Source: Streptomyces sp. NBC_01232
GTDB lineage: Bacteria; Actinomycetota; Actinomycetes; Streptomycetales; Streptomycetaceae
Length of the DNA stretch: 64,000 nt
Assembly (NCBI RefSeq): GCF_035989885.1
Contig: NZ_CP108518.1
Coordinates: 8,547,001 to 8,611,000, forward strand
Direction: 5' to 3'
The notes under the pieces were generated by a model. That model did not search any database. It was not told where the DNA came from and was given only the letters and a program-made list of their open reading frames with translations. This document shows, in pieces, positions 8,371 to 22,332 of the stretch. The position numbers and the translations under genes were made by a program. Numbering within the stretch: position 1 is the first letter of the stretch; each line of letters opens with the position of its first letter.

Positions 8371-8441
8371 GAACACAGAACGCAGAACGGACAGGGACAA
8401 GAAACGGGGAACGGGGAACGGCGAACGGGGAACGGCGGGAA
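8371..8441. repeat. Purine-rich GGGAACG-type imperfect tandem repeat
   Basis: A stretch of short repeats built on GAACG / GGGGAACGG fills the roughly 100-base gap between the decarboxylase stop and the acetyltransferase start. One strand is almost all purine. It carries no gene. Confidence 0.7.
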
Positions 8442-8445
8442 GAGG

Positions 8446-9840
8446 TCAGGGCGTTGACCGGGCAGCCCCCGCGAGCTGCGCCACACGGGCGTGCAGGGCC
8501 GGCAGGTAGTGCTCGAACTCCGGCTTGATCAGGACACTGCGGATCACCCGCGCCGCCTCCGCGTCCCGCACCACGCGCGGGTGGCGCCGTACGAACGCGT
8601 CCGCGTCCGCACGCAGCACACTCAGGAACACCGGGTCCGACTCCGCCGTCATGCCCTCGCGCAGCAGCCGCTCCGACGCCGCGTCGATCGAGGACAGCGA
8701 GCCCCCGGCGGCCGCCGGGAAGTACGTCACGATGTCGAGGTCCGGCCGCTGGTACAGCTCCAGCTCCCCGGACGCGGCCAGCAGGTCCGCCCACCGCAGC
8801 GCGGCCCGCCGGTTCGCGGCGAGGATCCGCCCGAAGCCGTCCGGGGTCAGCGGCAGCAACTGCAGCGTCAGCCACAGCGCGGCCGCCGCGGCCCCCGCCC
8901 GCGAGCACTCCAGACTGATCTCACCCAGGTGCAGGTCGGCGTCGGTGAAATAGGTGTACGGAGAGTCGTGCGCGAAGTGCCGCCCGGCCCGCGGATCGGG
9001 GAAGAGCACCGCCCCGCACCCGTACGGCTGCAACCCCTGCTTGTGCGGGTCCACCACCACCGAGTCGCACCCGGCGATCGCCCGCCAGGGCGCCGGGTCG
9101 ACGCCACCCGTGCCCGCCCTGCCCAGGATCGCGTAGAACCCGCCGTACGCCGCGTCGACGTGCACCCGCGCCCCGTACCGGCGGGCCAGCGCCAGCACCT
9201 CGTGCACCGGGTCGACCGCCCCCAGCCCGGTCGTACCGGTGGTGACGACGACGGTGCCGATCCGCCCGCCGCGCAGCGCGCCCTCCAGCGCGCCGAGGTC
9301 GATCCGGCCGTGCGCATCGGCAGGGATGCGGTGGCCCTCCATCCCCAGCACGTGGCACATCCGCTCGTGCGTGTAATGGCACTCGGAGCTGTAGGCGACC
9401 CCCCGGTCCGGATGCAGCTGCCGGGCGACGTACAGCGCCTCCAGGTTGGCCATCGTGCCGCTGGTGGTGAGATGCCCGACGTGCGCGTCGAACCCGAACA
9501 TGCCGGCCAGGTCGGCGACCGCCTCGCGTTCCATCTCGGTGGTCGCCGGCCCGCCCTCGGCGGCATGGTTGTTGGGGTTGAACAGCATGGCGGTGAGATA
9601 GCCGGTGACGGCCGCCGGATGCGGCGGCTTGACCATTTGTCCGGCGTAACGCGGGTGGAAGAACGGATAGTTGTGATCCATCCGCTTGGCGAGGCGGTCG
9701 AAGGCCTCGGTGAACGCCTCCGGGCCCACCCGGTGCGCGCCGTGGCTCTCGTACGGGCCGAACTGCCCGCCCCACCGCTCCGCCACCCCCAGCGCGCGCG
9801 GCAGCCAGTCGCGTAAGTCGTGCAGGTCGTGACGGTCCAC
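8446..9840 (-). CDS. Pyridoxal-phosphate-dependent group II decarboxylase
   Basis: A 464-residue fold-type I PLP decarboxylase. [12 protein letters not shown] (about 125-136) binds the phosphate, VHVDAAYGG carries the Asp for the pyridine nitrogen (about Asp229), and [16 protein letters not shown] holds the Schiff-base Lys267. Group II members decarboxylate aromatic amino acids, glutamate or aspartate-like substrates; residues alone do not tell which, though an aromatic amino acid suits the cluster. The GTG start at 9840 has GGAGG upstream. It is the first gene of the minus-strand block and is divergent from the multicopper oxidase. Confidence 0.88.
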   Translation of the reverse strand: MDRHDLHDLRDWLPRALGVAERWGGQFGPYESHGAHRVGPEAFTEAFDRLAKRMDHNYPFFHPRYAGQMVKPPHPAAVTGYLTAMLFNPNNHAAEGGPATTEMEREAVADLAGMFGFDAHVGHLTTSGTMANLEALYVARQLHPDRGVAYSSECHYTHERMCHVLGMEGHRIPADAHGRIDLGALEGALRGGRIGTVVVTTGTTGLGAVDPVHEVLALARRYGARVHVDAAYGGFYAILGRAGTGGVDPAPWRAIAGCDSVVVDPHKQGLQPYGCGAVLFPDPRAGRHFAHDSPYTYFTDADLHLGEISLECSRAGAAAAALWLTLQLLPLTPDGFGRILAANRRAALRWADLLAASGELELYQRPDLDIVTYFPAAAGGSLSSIDAASERLLREGMTAESDPVFLSVLRADADAFVRRHPRVVRDAEAARVIRSVLIKPEFEHYLPALHARVAQLAGAARSTP

Positions 9841-9884
9841 GGGTGCCTCCCCCAGCGGCCGCCCCGATCGGCGGCACGATCACG

Positions 9885-9904
9885 CGTACGCGGTCGTACG
9901 TACG
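9885..9904. promoter_or_regulatory. CGTACG palindromes in the divergent decarboxylase / multicopper oxidase promoter region
   Basis: CGTACG at 9885-9890 and the self-complementary CGTACGTACG at 9895-9904 lie in the 266-base divergent gap. They could be an operator; nothing else in the gap stands out. Confidence 0.35.
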
Positions 9905-10106
9905 CACGAGGAGCCTTGCCCAGGCCCCGCAAGGCCCGCGCAACGCCGGACCCCGCACACCATCCGCGCTCGAGCGGTGCGCAAGCCGGGTCTGGTGCAC
10001 TCGCGGCGCGCCACCTGCGCCAGCAGCACCGCGCGCCGGCCGCCCGCAGCGCGAACGGCCCCCGCCCCGGCGGCCCGCGCACCCACCCTTCCCAGGAGGA
10101 CAACCC

Positions 10107-11570
10107 ATGGTCACCAGACGCAGCCTGCTCGGCGGAGCCGTAGCCGCGACCGGCGCCGGCCTGCTCACCGCCGGCGGGCTGACACCGCTCCTCGGCGCCG
10201 GGTCCGCGCAGGCCACCGCCACCCCCGGGACCAAGCCGGTCACCGTCCCGCCGCCCTTCACGGTGCGGATGCCGGCCCTGCCCGTGCTCGCACCGATATC
10301 CACGTCCGGCGGCCAGGACACCTACGCCGTCACCATCAAGGAAGCGGCCCGGGAGATCATCCCCGGGGTCCGGACCAAAGTCCTCACCTACGACGGCCAC
10401 TTCCCCGGCCCCGTGCTGCGCGCCCGCAGCGGACGCAAAGTGGTGATCCGCCACCGCAACACCCTCACCATGCCGGTCGCGGTGCACCTGCACGGCGGCA
10501 ACGTCTCCCCGGAGAACGACGGCGGCCCGATGGATACCTTCGGCCCGGGCACCTCCCGCACGTACACCTACCCCAACCAGCAGCCGGGCGCCGGCCTCTG
10601 GTTCCACGACCACGCCCACCACATGGAGTCGGAGCACGTCTTCCGCGGCCTGTCCGCCACCTACCTGCTCTCCGACGAGACCGAGCGCTCGCTGCCCCTG
10701 CCCGCCGGCCAGTACGAGGTCCCGATCGCCCTGCGCGACGCCCGCTTCGACGAGGCCGGACAGCTCGTCTACGTCATGGACGACGTCTTCGGCCGCACCA
10801 CGATCCTCGCCAACGGCCGCCCCACCCCCTACTTCGAGGTCGCCGCCCGCAAATACCGCTTCCGGCTCCTCAACTCCTCCAACATGCGCTTCTTCCAGCT
10901 GCGCCTGTCCGACGGCGGCCAGATGATCCAGATCGGCAGCGACGGCGGACTGCTGGAACGCCCCTTCACCACCGACACCATCGGCCTGTCCCCGGCCGAA
11001 CGGGCGGACGTGGTCATCGACTTCTCCCGCTACCCCACCGGAACGAAGATCGTCCTGGAGAACACCCTCGGCCCGGGCACCCCCGACCAGGTCGGCAAGG
11101 TACTGCGCTTCGACGTCGTACGGACGGCCCCCGACCCCAGCCGCGTACCGGACGTCCTGCGCACACTCGCACCCCTGCCGGCGGCGACCGTGCAGCGCAC
11201 CGTCGTCCTCAGCATGGACGAGGACGGCCGGCAGGAGCCGCGGGCGTTCATGGACGGCCAGGTCTGGGACCACGACCGCATCGACCAGACCATCACGCAC
11301 GGCACCTCGGAGATCTGGACCGTCACCAACGCCAACAAGCTCGTCCCGCACAACTTCCACATGCACCTGGTCCAGTTCCGGCTGCTGGAGCGCAACGGCG
11401 CCCCGGTCGGACCGGCCGAGGCCGGACTCAAGGACACGGTCCGCCTCTTCCCCGGCGAGACGGTCAAACTCCACGCCACCTTCGACACCTACAGGGGCAC
11501 GTACGTCTACCACTGCCACCTGCTGGACCACTCGGCGATGGGCATGATGGCCAACTTCCGCATCCGGTAA
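10107..11570 (+). CDS. Secreted multicopper oxidase (laccase / phenoxazinone synthase type)
   Basis: A 487-residue multicopper oxidase. A twin-arginine-type signal ([12 protein letters not shown], then AGSAQA) directs export. All four copper-ligand blocks are visible: [24 protein letters not shown] and [13 protein letters not shown], the last with the type-1 Met. Enzymes of this family oxidise phenols and aminophenols with reduction of O2 to water; phenoxazinone synthase is a natural-product example. The ATG at 10107 follows AGGAGGA. It heads the plus-strand run that continues into the condensation protein and the SAM cycle genes, so it probably carries out a late extracellular oxidation or coupling (inference). 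Confidence 0.9.
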   Translation: MVTRRSLLGGAVAATGAGLLTAGGLTPLLGAGSAQATATPGTKPVTVPPPFTVRMPALPVLAPISTSGGQDTYAVTIKEAAREIIPGVRTKVLTYDGHFPGPVLRARSGRKVVIRHRNTLTMPVAVHLHGGNVSPENDGGPMDTFGPGTSRTYTYPNQQPGAGLWFHDHAHHMESEHVFRGLSATYLLSDETERSLPLPAGQYEVPIALRDARFDEAGQLVYVMDDVFGRTTILANGRPTPYFEVAARKYRFRLLNSSNMRFFQLRLSDGGQMIQIGSDGGLLERPFTTDTIGLSPAERADVVIDFSRYPTGTKIVLENTLGPGTPDQVGKVLRFDVVRTAPDPSRVPDVLRTLAPLPAATVQRTVVLSMDEDGRQEPRAFMDGQVWDHDRIDQTITHGTSEIWTVTNANKLVPHNFHMHLVQFRLLERNGAPVGPAEAGLKDTVRLFPGETVKLHATFDTYRGTYVYHCHLLDHSAMGMMANFRIR

Positions 11571-11717
11571 GGACCCGGCAGGGGGACCCGCGCTCGATGC
11601 GCGCTCAAGGACGGGCCGAGGACCGGGCGGAAGAATCCTCGACAACAGACCATGTCCGGCCGTGTCCCCCACGAGTCCTCATGTGTCCGAAGCCGAAAGG
11701 GAAGAGGAGGGAAGCCG

Positions 11718-13895
11718 ATGGCCGCCACCGTGGCCATGACCGTGGTCCTCAGACCCGGCCCTCCGACCTCCCTCGACCTCCACGGCAGGCTCACCCCTGC
11801 CGCGCTCACCGCCGCCCTCGCGTCGCTGCCGCCGTGCACACCGACACTGCACCGGCACACCGACCACCACCACACGCTCACCCTGCCCCCGCCACCGTTC
11901 CCCGCCGGACGGCTGTCCGACCTGCTGACCGGGGCCGCGGCGGGGGAGGGGCGGCCCGGCGCCGCCCGCGGACACCACGCCGCCGCACACCCCGCAGACG
12001 CCGGATGCGCCACAGACGCCGGTTGTGCCACGCATCCCACGGACGCCGGATGCGCAGCACCCACCGGATGCGCCGCACACACCGGATGCGGCGACCAGGA
12101 ACCGGAACGGCTGCCGCCCACCACACCCCTCCAACACGACGTACTGCTCGACGCGATGACCCACCCCGGCGCCGGCCTGCACGTGGAGCAGCTCCACTGG
12201 CGCTGGTACGGGCCGCTGGACACCCCGCGGTTCGCCGCCGCCTGGCAGACGCTGTACGACACCGAAGCGGTCCTGCGCACCGCACTGGCCAGGCCCGCCG
12301 CGCCCGGCGCCACCCCGCTCCTGGCCGTCCACCCGCACGCCGCCCCGCAACTGGAACGCCATCCCCGCGGCAGCGCCGACTGGCACGCCCTGCTCCTCAG
12401 CGAACGGATGCGCGAGTTCGACCTGTACCGGCCCGGCACAGCCCTGCGCATCGCACTGCTGGAGGAACCCGGCCCGGTGTTCCGGGTACTCCTGACCTAC
12501 CACCAGGCCCTCCTCGACGGCTGGAGCGCACGCCTGCTCCAGCGCACCCTCTACCGGGCCTACCTCGCCGACGGACGGCCGGTCGGCAGCGAACGGCGCC
12601 CCGACATCCGCGACCACATGCGCTGGCTGGCCCGGCAGGACCCGGCACCGGCCCGCGCGTTCTGGGCCCGCACCGGCGCCCCGCCCGGCGCCGCCGGCCT
12701 GCCCGGGCACCGCACGGCCGGCCGCCCGCGGCTGCGCGGCCACGGACGGACCCGCCAACGCCTCACCCCGCACGAGGCACGGCACCTGCGGAACTGGGCG
12801 GCGGCCCACGGCGCGACGGAGAGCACCGCCCTGCACACCGCCTGGGCCCTCCAGCTCCACCGCGCCACCCCGCACGCGCCCGCGGTCACCTTCGCGGCGG
12901 CCGTCTCCGGCCGGGGCATCCCGCTCCCCGGCGCCGAACGCCTCCCCGGCCCACTGCGCGGCGCCCTCCCGCTGCACGTGCGCATCGACCCCGCCACCCC
13001 CCTGACCCGCCTGCTGAGCGCACTGGCCGGCCAGGCCCTGGAGGCCGCCTCCTACGAATGGGTCTCCCCGGGCCAGGCCGCCCAGTGGTCCCCGCCCACC
13101 CCCCACGGCCCCGACGCCGGCGCCCGCCGGATCCCCGACTCCCTCATCGCCTTCGAAGCACACGCGCCCACCGGCCCCGCCGACGACGACCCCGTCCACA
13201 CCGAACTCGCCACCGAGGGCGTACGCGTCGGCGCCGCCGAGGCCATCGGCGCACACACCGCGCACCCCCTCACCCTCACCGCACACCACGACACCGACGG
13301 CGGGCTCGTCCTCACCTGCGTCTACGACCGGACCCGCATCACCGACTCCGACGCCGCCGAAACACTCGCCCAGACCACCCTGCTGCTGCGCGAACTGCCC
13401 GCCACCACCGGCGGGACCACCACCGTCGCCGAGGCCCTGACCCTGCTCGACGCCGGCCCCGTACCCCGCATCGCCCGCCCCGCCCCCGCCGCCCGCACCC
13501 TGCGGATCCTGCGCGCGGCCGCCCGTACCGGCGCCGGCACGATCTGCCTGGTCCCACCGCCCGACGCACCACCGGGCTGCTACGACGCGCTCGCCGCGGC
13601 CTACCCCGGCCCGCAGACGCTGACCACCGTGGCGCCGCCCGCCGACGCACGGACCGTCCTGGCCGCACTCCGCCCCGCCCTCGCCCGCGGCGAGCCGCTG
13701 CTGCTGGGCGGATTCTCCGGCGCCGGCTCCCTCGCCTGCGAAGTGGCCGAACGCATCGCCTCCCACGGCTGGCACCCGCCCCTCGTGGCGATCGGCGGCG
13801 CCCTCACCACCCAAGGCGACCCCGACCCGGTCCGCGCCCTCGCCAGGACCCTGGAGACGGCCGCAGCCGCAGCCACCACCACCGCCCGGCCCTGA
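11718..13895 (+). CDS. Stand-alone condensation-domain protein with a C-terminal thioesterase-like remnant
   Basis: A 725-residue protein with an NRPS condensation-type domain (about 125-580). The HHxxxDG motif reads HQALLDGWS: His262 is present but the catalytic second His is Gln263. Residues 93-126 form a Cys/Asp/Thr-rich repeat. The last 130 residues resemble the start of a type II thioesterase: [18 protein letters not shown], then [17 protein letters not shown] with Ser667, but the chain ends before the Asp and His of a thioesterase triad. There is no adenylation or carrier domain. It could be an inactive scaffold, a cryptic amide or ester-forming enzyme, or an epimerase-like relative. 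Confidence 0.82.
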   Translation: MAATVAMTVVLRPGPPTSLDLHGRLTPAALTAALASLPPCTPTLHRHTDHHHTLTLPPPPFPAGRLSDLLTGAAAGEGRPGAARGHHAAAHPADAGCATDAGCATHPTDAGCAAPTGCAAHTGCGDQEPERLPPTTPLQHDVLLDAMTHPGAGLHVEQLHWRWYGPLDTPRFAAAWQTLYDTEAVLRTALARPAAPGATPLLAVHPHAAPQLERHPRGSADWHALLLSERMREFDLYRPGTALRIALLEEPGPVFRVLLTYHQALLDGWSARLLQRTLYRAYLADGRPVGSERRPDIRDHMRWLARQDPAPARAFWARTGAPPGAAGLPGHRTAGRPRLRGHGRTRQRLTPHEARHLRNWAAAHGATESTALHTAWALQLHRATPHAPAVTFAAAVSGRGIPLPGAERLPGPLRGALPLHVRIDPATPLTRLLSALAGQALEAASYEWVSPGQAAQWSPPTPHGPDAGARRIPDSLIAFEAHAPTGPADDDPVHTELATEGVRVGAAEAIGAHTAHPLTLTAHHDTDGGLVLTCVYDRTRITDSDAAETLAQTTLLLRELPATTGGTTTVAEALTLLDAGPVPRIARPAPAARTLRILRAAARTGAGTICLVPPPDAPPGCYDALAAAYPGPQTLTTVAPPADARTVLAALRPALARGEPLLLGGFSGAGSLACEVAERIASHGWHPPLVAIGGALTTQGDPDPVRALARTLETAAAAATTTARP
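11994..12095 (+). repeat. In-frame degenerate repeat encoding DAGCA/T-type units
   Basis: About six imperfect units built on GACGCCGGATGCGCC encode (D/T)AGCA(T/A)-like peptides with Cys at regular spacing, placed before the condensation core of the surrounding gene. Confidence 0.8.
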
Positions 13896-13942
13896 CCCTC
13901 CCCGCCCGACCCGACACCCCGTCCCACACCACCAGGAGTGAC

Positions 13943-15151
<1,209 letters not shown>

Positions 15152-15324
15152 GCACGCCCCGGACCCGCCCGGACCGGCGGCCGTCGCCCACCGACGGCCG
15201 CCGCCCCGGCCCGCCCGCCCCTCACGCGACCGGCAGCACCCCTCCAGCGGCAGCCCCGCCCGCCCCTGCCGTCCCGACCCACCACCCCGCCCCGCCGACA
15301 ACAGACCAGCTCACAGGAGTCCAC

Positions 15325-16305
15325 GTGCGTATCGCGGTGACCGGATCCATCGCCACAGATCACCTCATGGCCTTCCCGGGCCGGTTCGTCGACCAGCTGC
15401 TCCCCGACCAGCTGCACCACATCTCCCTGTCCTTCCTCGTCGACACCCTCGAGGTACGGCGCGGGGGAGTGGCCGCCAACATCGCCTACGGACTCGGCGG
15501 CCTGCGCATGACCCCCCTCCTCGCGGGCGCCGTGGGACCCGACTTCGCCGAGTACGAGGTCTGGCTCAAGGAACACGGAGTCGACACCGGCGCCGTGCAC
15601 GTCTCCGCCGAGCACCAGACCGCCCGCTTCATGTGCATGACCGACCAGGACTCCAACCAGATCGCCTCCTTCTACGCCGGCGCGATGGCCGAGTCCGCCC
15701 GCATCGACCTGCACACCCTGCACGCCCACACCCCCCTCGACCTGATCCTCGTCTCGCCCAACGACCCCGGCGCGATGGTCCGCCACACCGAACAGGCCCG
15801 GGAGCTCGGCATCGCCTTCGCCGCCGACCCCTCCCAGCAACTCGCCCGCCTCACCGGCGACGAGGTGCGCAGCCTCGTCACCGGAGCACGCTGGCTCTTC
15901 ACCAACGCGTACGAATCCGCGCTGCTGCGCGAACGCACCGGATGGACCCACGAGGACGTCCTCGACCGCGTCGGCACCTGGATCACCACCCTCGGCGCCC
16001 AGGGCGTCCGCATCGACACCAAGAACGCACCCACCCTCACCGTCCCCGCCGTCCCCGACGTCCACGCCGCGGACCCGACCGGCGTCGGAGACGCCTTCCG
16101 CTCCGGCTTCCTGGCCGCCGTCGGCTGGGGACTCCCGCAGGAGACCGCCGCCCAGCTCGGCTGCGCCATGTCCGCGCTGGTCCTGGCGGCCGTGGGCTCG
16201 CAGTCGTACGAGATCCAGCCCGACCTGCTCCTCGCCACCGTCCGCACGGTGTACGGGGAGCACGCGGCCGGGCTGCTGGAGCCGAAGCTGGGGCAGCTGA
16301 TATGA
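15325..16305 (+). CDS. Adenosine kinase (PfkB-family carbohydrate kinase)
   Basis: A 326-residue ribokinase-fold enzyme. The N-terminal GSIATDHLM, the glycine-rich RRGGVAANIAYGL and the catalytic DPTGVGDAFRSGF anion-hole/base motif are present and match actinobacterial adenosine kinases. It phosphorylates adenosine released when S-adenosylhomocysteine is hydrolysed, pulling that reversible step forward. The GTG at 15325 has CAGGAGT upstream. The stop overlaps the metH ATG (ATGA), so kinase and methionine synthase are translated together. Confidence 0.93.
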   Translation: MRIAVTGSIATDHLMAFPGRFVDQLLPDQLHHISLSFLVDTLEVRRGGVAANIAYGLGGLRMTPLLAGAVGPDFAEYEVWLKEHGVDTGAVHVSAEHQTARFMCMTDQDSNQIASFYAGAMAESARIDLHTLHAHTPLDLILVSPNDPGAMVRHTEQARELGIAFAADPSQQLARLTGDEVRSLVTGARWLFTNAYESALLRERTGWTHEDVLDRVGTWITTLGAQGVRIDTKNAPTLTVPAVPDVHAADPTGVGDAFRSGFLAAVGWGLPQETAAQLGCAMSALVLAAVGSQSYEIQPDLLLATVRTVYGEHAAGLLEPKLGQLI

Positions 16306-19300
16306 CGACGAACACGACGGATACCCAGACCCGGGCCGATGCCCTCAGAGAGGCGCTCGCGACGCGTGTGGTCGTGGCCGACGGGGCCATGGGGACGATG
16401 CTGCAGGCGCAGGACCCGACCATGGAGGACTTCCAGCAGCTGGAGGGCTGCAACGAGGTCCTGAACGTCACCCGCCCGGACATCGTGCGTTCGGTCCACG
16501 AGGCCTACTTCTCGGTGGGTGTGGACTGTGTGGAGACGAACACCTTCGGCACGAACTACGCGGCGCTCGCGGAGTACGACATCGCCGAACGCAACTTCGA
16601 GCTGTCCGAGGCCGGTGCCCGGATCGCCCGCGAGGTCGCGGACGAGTTCACGGCCTCCACCGGTCAGCAGCGCTGGGTGCTGGGTTCGATGGGCCCCGGC
16701 ACCAAGCTCCCGACGCTGGGCCACATCACCTACGGGCAGATCCGTGACGCCTACCAGATCAACGCCGAGGGCCTGATCTCCGGCGGCGCGGACGCGCTGC
16801 TGGTGGAGACCACCCAGGACCTCCTGCAGACCAAGTCCTCGATCATCGGCGCGCACCGCGCCATGGCGGCCCTGGGCATCACCGTCCCGCTGATCTGCTC
16901 CGTCACCGTCGAGACCACCGGCACGATGCTGCTGGGTTCGGAGATCGGCGCGGCCCTGACCGCGCTGGAGCCGCTCGGCATCGACATGATCGGCCTCAAC
17001 TGCGCCACCGGCCCCGCCGAGATGAGCGAGCACCTGCGCTACCTGGCGCGCAACGCGCGCATCCCGCTGTCCTGCATGCCGAACGCCGGCCTGCCGGTGC
17101 TGACCAAGGACGGCGCCCACTACCCGCTGTCCGCCCCCGAACTCGCCGACGCCCAGGAGACCTTCGTCCGCGACTACGGCCTCTCCCTGGTCGGCGGCTG
17201 CTGCGGCACCACCCCCGAACACCTGCGCCAGGTCGTCGAGCGGGTCCGCGGACTCACCCCGACCACCCGCGATCCCCACCCCGAGCCGGGTGCGGCGTCG
17301 CTGTATCAGACGGTGCCGTTCCGGCAGGACACGTCGTACATGGCGATCGGTGAGCGGACGAACGCGAACGGGTCGAAGAAGTTCCGTGAGGCGATGCTGG
17401 AGGCCCGCTGGGACGACTGTGTGGAGATGGCCCGGGACCAGATCCGTGAGGGCGCCCACATGCTCGATCTGTGTGTGGATTATGTGGGCCGTGACGGTGT
17501 CGCGGACATGGCGGAGCTCGCCGGCCGTTTCGCGACCGCTTCGACCCTGCCGATCGTGCTGGACTCCACCGAGGTCCCGGTCATCCGGGCGGGCCTGGAG
17601 AAGCTCGGCGGCCGCGCTGTGATCAACTCGGTGAACTACGAGGACGGCGACGGTCCGGAGTCGCGGTTCGCGCTGGTCACCCGCCTGGCCCAGGAGCACG
17701 GGGCTGCTCTGATCGCGCTGACCATCGACGAGGAGGGCCAGGCCCGGACCGTCGGGCACAAGGTCGCCATCGCCGAGCGGCTCATCGAGGACCTGACCGC
17801 CAACTGGGGGATCCGCGAGTCGGACATCCTCATCGACACCCTGACCTTCACGATCTGCACCGGCCAGGAGGAGTCCCGGGGCGACGGCATCGCGACGATC
17901 GAGGCGATCCGTGAGCTCAAGCGGCTTCACCCGGACGTCCAGACCACCCTCGGCCTCTCCAACATCTCGTTCGGCCTGAACCCGGCGGCGCGCGTGCTGC
18001 TGAACTCCGTGTTCCTGGACGAGTGCGTGAAGGCCGGTCTGGATTCGGCGATCGTCCACGCGAGCAAGATCCTGCCGATCGCCCGGTTCGACGAGGAGCA
18101 GGTCACCACGGCCCTCGACCTGATCTACGACCGGCGTGAGGGCGATTACGACCCGCTGCAGAAGCTGATGGCCCTCTTCGAGGGCGTCAACACCAAGTCG
18201 ATGAAGGCCGGCCGCGCCGAGGAACTCCTTGCGCTGCCGCTGGACGAGCGGCTGCAGCGGCGGATCATCGACGGTGAGAAGAACGGCCTGGAGGCGGACC
18301 TCGACGAGGCCCTGCAGGCCCGCCCCGCCCTCGACATCGTCAACGACACCCTCCTGGAGGGCATGAAGGTCGTCGGTGAGCTGTTCGGCTCCGGCCAGAT
18401 GCAGCTTCCGTTCGTCCTGCAGTCGGCCGAGGTCATGAAGACGGCCGTGGCCTTTCTCGAGCCGCACATGGAGAAGACGGACGACGAGGGCAAGGGCACG
18501 ATCGTGCTGGCGACCGTCCGCGGTGACGTCCACGACATCGGGAAGAACCTCGTCGACATCATCCTCACCAACAACGGCTACAACGTCGTCAACATCGGCA
18601 TCAAGCAGCCGGTCTCCGCGATCCTCGAAGCCGCGCAGGAGCACAAGGCCGACGTCATCGGCATGTCGGGTCTCCTCGTGAAATCGACCGTGATCATGAA
18701 GGAGAACCTGGAGGAGCTCAACCAGCGCAAGCTGGCCGCCGACTACCCCGTCATCCTCGGCGGCGCCGCCCTCACCCGCGCCTACGTCGAACAGGACCTC
18801 CACGAAATCTACGAGGGCGAAGTCCGCTACGCCCGCGACGCCTTCGAGGGCCTGCGCCTCATGGACGCCCTCATGGGAGTCAAGCGCAACGTACCCGGAG
18901 CCCAACTCCCGCCCCTCAAACAACGCCGCGTACCCAAACGCGACACCCCCCTCCTCCAGACCACCGAACCGGCCGAAGCCGGCCGCTCCGACGTGGCCGC
19001 CGACAACCCGGTCCCCACCCCGCCGTTCTGGGGCACCCGCGTCGTCAAGGGCATTCCCCTCAAGGACTACGCCTCCTGGCTCGACGAGACCGCCCTCTTC
19101 AAGGGCCAGTGGGGCCTCAAGGACGCCGACACCATCGCCACCGACGGCCGGCCCCGGCTGCGCGGCTGGCTGGACAAACTGCACACCGACGGCCTCCTCG
19201 AAGCCGCCGTCGTACACGGCTACTTCCCCTGCGTCTCCAAGGGCGACGACCTCATCATCCTGGGCGAGAACGGCTCCGAGCGCACCCGCTTCACCTTCCC

Positions 19301-19778
19301 CCGCCAGCAGCGCGGCCGCCGCCTGTGCCTCGCCGACTTCTTCCGCCCCGAGGAGTCCGGCGAGACCGACGTCGTCGGCCTCCAGGTCGTCACCGTCGGC
19401 AACCGCATCGGCGAGGAGACCGCCCGGCTCTTCGCCGCCGACGCCTACCGCGAATACATGGAACTCCACGGCCTGTCCGTCCAGCTCGCCGAGGCCCTCG
19501 CCGAGTACTGGCACGCCCGCGTCCGCGCCGACCTCGGCATCGGCGGATCCGACCCGCAGTCCATGGCCGGCATGTTCCGCACCGAATACCAGGGCTGCCG
19601 CTACTCGCTGGGCTACCCCGCCTGCCCCGACCTGGAGGACCGCGCCAAGATCGCCGACCTCCTGCAGCCCGAACGCATCGGCGTCCTCCTCTCCGAGGAG
19701 TTCCAGCTCCACCCCGAGCAGTCCACCGACGCCATCGTCATCCACCACCCCGAAGCCAACTACTTCAACGCACGCTGA
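16302..19778 (+). CDS. metH: Cobalamin-dependent methionine synthase
   Basis: A 1158-residue four-module enzyme: homocysteine-binding barrel ([11 protein letters not shown] at the start, [12 protein letters not shown] at its end), pterin-binding barrel ([13 protein letters not shown] [16 protein letters not shown]), cobalamin domain with DVHDIGKN supplying the axial His744, and a C-terminal reactivation domain ending in [11 protein letters not shown]. It transfers the methyl group of methyltetrahydrofolate to homocysteine through B12. Codon usage is uneven: parts of 16,302-18,200 use many G- and T-ending codons while the rest uses almost only C-ending codons like its neighbours. It overlaps the adenosine kinase stop. 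Confidence 0.96.
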   Translation: MTTNTTDTQTRADALREALATRVVVADGAMGTMLQAQDPTMEDFQQLEGCNEVLNVTRPDIVRSVHEAYFSVGVDCVETNTFGTNYAALAEYDIAERNFELSEAGARIAREVADEFTASTGQQRWVLGSMGPGTKLPTLGHITYGQIRDAYQINAEGLISGGADALLVETTQDLLQTKSSIIGAHRAMAALGITVPLICSVTVETTGTMLLGSEIGAALTALEPLGIDMIGLNCATGPAEMSEHLRYLARNARIPLSCMPNAGLPVLTKDGAHYPLSAPELADAQETFVRDYGLSLVGGCCGTTPEHLRQVVERVRGLTPTTRDPHPEPGAASLYQTVPFRQDTSYMAIGERTNANGSKKFREAMLEARWDDCVEMARDQIREGAHMLDLCVDYVGRDGVADMAELAGRFATASTLPIVLDSTEVPVIRAGLEKLGGRAVINSVNYEDGDGPESRFALVTRLAQEHGAALIALTIDEEGQARTVGHKVAIAERLIEDLTANWGIRESDILIDTLTFTICTGQEESRGDGIATIEAIRELKRLHPDVQTTLGLSNISFGLNPAARVLLNSVFLDECVKAGLDSAIVHASKILPIARFDEEQVTTALDLIYDRREGDYDPLQKLMALFEGVNTKSMKAGRAEELLALPLDERLQRRIIDGEKNGLEADLDEALQARPALDIVNDTLLEGMKVVGELFGSGQMQLPFVLQSAEVMKTAVAFLEPHMEKTDDEGKGTIVLATVRGDVHDIGKNLVDIILTNNGYNVVNIGIKQPVSAILEAAQEHKADVIGMSGLLVKSTVIMKENLEELNQRKLAADYPVILGGAALTRAYVEQDLHEIYEGEVRYARDAFEGLRLMDALMGVKRNVPGAQLPPLKQRRVPKRDTPLLQTTEPAEAGRSDVAADNPVPTPPFWGTRVVKGIPLKDYASWLDETALFKGQWGLKDADTIATDGRPRLRGWLDKLHTDGLLEAAVVHGYFPCVSKGDDLIILGENGSERTRFTFPRQQRGRRLCLADFFRPEESGETDVVGLQVVTVGNRIGEETARLFAADAYREYMELHGLSVQLAEALAEYWHARVRADLGIGGSDPQSMAGMFRTEYQGCRYSLGYPACPDLEDRAKIADLLQPERIGVLLSEEFQLHPEQSTDAIVIHHPEANYFNAR

Positions 19779-19806
19779 CCCCCCACAAGCCGGAAAGGAG
19801 TCCGAC

Positions 19807-20769
19807 ATGCCGGCTGCCCTGGCCGCCACCGCCGAACGCCCCCGCACGTCCCGCGCCCCCGCCCCCGCACCCCTCGGGGTCCGTGAACTACTGGCCCAGG
19901 GCCGGCGGACCTTCTCCTTCGAGTTCTTCCCCCCGAAGACCGACGCCGGGGAACGCACCCTGTGGGCGGCCATTCGCCGCCTCGAAGCCCTCGCCCCCTC
20001 CTTCGTCTCCGTCACCTACGGCGCCGGCGGCTCCTCCCGCACCCGCACCGTCGAGGTCACCAAGCGCATCGCCGCCGAGACCACCCTGCGCCCGGTCGCC
20101 CACCTGACCGCCGTCGGACACTCGGTCGCCGAACTGCGCCACATCATCGGCCAGTACGCCGACGCCGGCATCCGCGACATCCTCGCCCTGCGCGGCGACC
20201 CGCCCGGCGACCCGAAAGGGCAGTGGACGCCCCACCCGGACGGCCTGACCCACGCCCACGAATTGGTCGAACTCATCCGCCGGCTCGGCGACTTCACCGT
20301 GGGCGTGGCGGCGTTCCCCGAGCGCCACCCCCGCTCACCCTCCTGGACCGAGGACATCCGCCACTTCGCCGCCAAATGCCACGCCGGCGCCGACTACGCC
20401 ATCACCCAGATGTTCTTCCACGCCGAGGACTACCTGCGGCTGCGGGACCGGCTCCTCGCCGTCGGCTGCCTGACCCCGGTCATCCCCGAGATCATGCCGG
20501 CGACCGATTTCCGCCAGATCCGGCGCTTCGCCGAGCTCAGCGACGCCCGCTTCCCCGACGCCCTCGCCCAGCGCCTCGAAGCGGCGAAGGACGACCCCGC
20601 GGCCGGGCACCGCATCGGTGTCGAGTACGCGACCGCCATGTCCGAGCGCCTCCTCGCCGAGGGCGCACCCGGCCTGCACTACATCACCCTCAACAAGTCC
20701 ACCGCGACTCTAGAGATCCATCAGAACCTGAACGTCAGCCACGACCCAGCCACCACCATCACGGAGTAG
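19807..20769 (+). CDS. metF: Methylenetetrahydrofolate reductase
   Basis: A 320-residue MetF with the flavin-binding TIM barrel: [14 protein letters not shown] carries the catalytic Glu, followed by [24 protein letters not shown], and QMFFHAEDY. It reduces methylene-THF to the methyl-THF consumed by MetH. The ATG at 19807 follows AAAGGAG. The N-terminal tail of about 25 Ala/Pro-rich residues is dispensable by comparison with the family. It ends five bases before the ahcY start. Confidence 0.95.
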   Translation: MPAALAATAERPRTSRAPAPAPLGVRELLAQGRRTFSFEFFPPKTDAGERTLWAAIRRLEALAPSFVSVTYGAGGSSRTRTVEVTKRIAAETTLRPVAHLTAVGHSVAELRHIIGQYADAGIRDILALRGDPPGDPKGQWTPHPDGLTHAHELVELIRRLGDFTVGVAAFPERHPRSPSWTEDIRHFAAKCHAGADYAITQMFFHAEDYLRLRDRLLAVGCLTPVIPEIMPATDFRQIRRFAELSDARFPDALAQRLEAAKDDPAAGHRIGVEYATAMSERLLAEGAPGLHYITLNKSTATLEIHQNLNVSHDPATTITE

Positions 20770-20774
20770 AACTC

Positions 20775-22191
<1,417 letters not shown>

Positions 22192-22205
22192 CCGAACGGA
22201 TCACG

Positions 22206-22240
22206 CCACCGGCTCTCGAGCACCACTCGAGAGCCGGTGG
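22206..22240 (+). terminator. Terminator hairpin after ahcY
   Basis: Perfect 15-bp stem (22206-22220 with 22226-22240), 5-nt loop, 15 bases past the ahcY stop. It marks the end of the biosynthetic run. Confidence 0.85.
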
Positions 22241-22332
22241 AACCCCGTGGCCGGGTATCCCGGGGAATGCCACGATCGGATGTCCGCGCCGAGGGCGAGC
22301 ACCACTCCACCACCCGCAGATGAGGATGTCCC

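Noticed and set aside
8846..11672. Long minus-strand frame over the decarboxylase, multicopper oxidase and promoter region
   Set aside because: Crosses a clear divergent promoter and reads antisense through a gene with all copper motifs.
15672..20015. Long minus-strand open frame opposite adenosine kinase, metH and metF
   Set aside because: Antisense shadow of well-supported genes, with low-complexity Val/Gly/Asp/Arg composition.
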